From the NCBI GenBank assembly GCA_010672965.1, contig JAAHFN010000027.1, positions 40,481 through 104,480 on the forward strand: 64,000 bases of DNA, in the 5' to 3' direction. A program made the position numbers and the translations under genes. The DNA comes from Oscillatoria sp. SIO1A7. Lineage in GTDB: Bacteria; Cyanobacteriota; Cyanobacteriia; Cyanobacteriales; Laspinemataceae. The notes under the pieces were generated by a model, which did not search any database, was not told the DNA's origin, and saw only the letters and a list, made by a program, of their open reading frames with translations. Position 1 is the stretch's first letter. Every line of letters starts with the position of its first letter. Shown one piece after another: positions 63,608 through 64,000 of the stretch.

Positions 63608-64000
63608 TTAACAAATTATCTCGGCTAGGCTATCTTGCACGAAAGCCGCACCTTTTCTGGCTCCATCTACTAGGAAGCTAACTTGGCCGTAGGCTTTCTG
63701 TAGGTTCCTAGTATTGATATATAGCTCTTGAGCCGGATACTTTTGAATAATTTCCAAAAGAGATATCTTGCGATCGTCAGCAGCAGAGAGAACGAGAGTT
63801 GACCGCAAAGCCTCGATCACTTTCCTACGGGAAGGCGTATGAATGGTTTGACCGATTTCATAGAGGAATAATTCCCCAACAATAAAGTTGAGGGTATTAT
63901 CCAGAGTTTTTGGATTTGCTGGTATATTCTGGGTTAATACAGTACGAAAAGCATCTCTATCTTGACCGGCTATACCTGTAATGAATCGGATAGTTTTCGA
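63608..64000 (-). CDS. DUF1400-type protein, 3' part only
   Basis: The minus strand is open from the window edge to the TAA at 63608, 130 residues. The residues FIVGELFLYEIGQTIHTPSR, KVIEALRSTLVLSAADDRKI and SLLEIIQKYPAQELYI fit the DUF1400 family, which is often fused in cyanobacteria to an alpha/beta hydrolase. The 5' end is outside the window, so an N-terminal partner domain cannot be seen. A GTG within it at 63820 is not a start. Confidence 0.55.
   Translation of the reverse strand, partial: SKTIRFITGIAGQDRDAFRTVLTQNIPANPKTLDNTLNFIVGELFLYEIGQTIHTPSRRKVIEALRSTLVLSAADDRKISLLEIIQKYPAQELYINTRNLQKAYGQVSFLVDGARKGAAFVQDSLAEIIC

Overview
The window looks like chromosomal DNA of a large-genome filamentous cyanobacterium, probably of the Oscillatoriales type. 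The palindrome GCGATCGC (HIP1) is everywhere, intergenic regions carry heptanucleotide tandem repeats (STRRs) and many short inverted-repeat elements, and several protein families are typical of cyanobacteria (DUF1822, DUF2808, DUF1400, DUF6887, pentapeptide repeats, CHAT proteins). The ctaB-ctaA / coxB-coxA-coxC divergent cluster has the usual cyanobacterial layout. I cannot name the species.

Layout. 0-1 kb: the end of one PIN toxin gene, then a complete antitoxin/PIN-toxin pair whose last 141 bp are identical to it. 1-7 kb: a GRDP-like protein, then a three-gene cluster of sigma-70 factor, DUF1822 protein and membrane-anchored CHAT protease-like protein. 7-9 kb: a GNAT acetyltransferase behind a 137-bp MITE, and a second copy of the antitoxin/PIN pair. 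9-10.6 kb: a TetR regulator and an exported DUF2808 protein with three matching operator-like palindromes. 11.7-15 kb: a phosphodiester glycosidase lipoprotein and a J-domain/pentapeptide protein with an extreme internal repeat. 15.8-21.5 kb: a MAPEG protein, an ABC exporter, a YdcF-like membrane protein and a pentapeptide-repeat protein. 21.7-24.1 kb: a PARIS-like defence pair (AAA ATPase + DUF4435 TOPRIM) flanked by MITEs. 24.5-26 kb: a double-domain polyphosphate kinase 2 (PAP). 27-33.7 kb: heme A synthesis genes and cytochrome c oxidase.

34-55 kb is a secreted-protein region. It holds a parvulin-type foldase, a 1422-residue subtilase/LysM protein, a 22-unit HIP1 minisatellite, HigBA and other antitoxin genes, and a 4302-residue RTX protein with a metalloprotease-like N-terminus and a C-terminal P domain. 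The two giant genes share an upstream cassette and about 50 N-terminal residues. 55-64 kb: a degenerate protein kinase, two antitoxin-like genes broken by single in-frame stops, a 994-residue membrane/coiled-coil/PLD-like/TPR protein with a smaller paralogue downstream, an M20-family amidohydrolase homologue lacking usual metal ligands, and the end of a DUF1400 gene.

The best candidates for an undescribed system are the sigma-DUF1822-CHAT cluster, the unclassified antitoxin paired with PIN toxins, the shared 5' cassette of the two giant secreted proteins, and the membrane/coiled-coil/PLD/TPR pair. The intergenic DNA is a second theme: at least three MITE-like families, in places nested, and a HIP1-based minisatellite.
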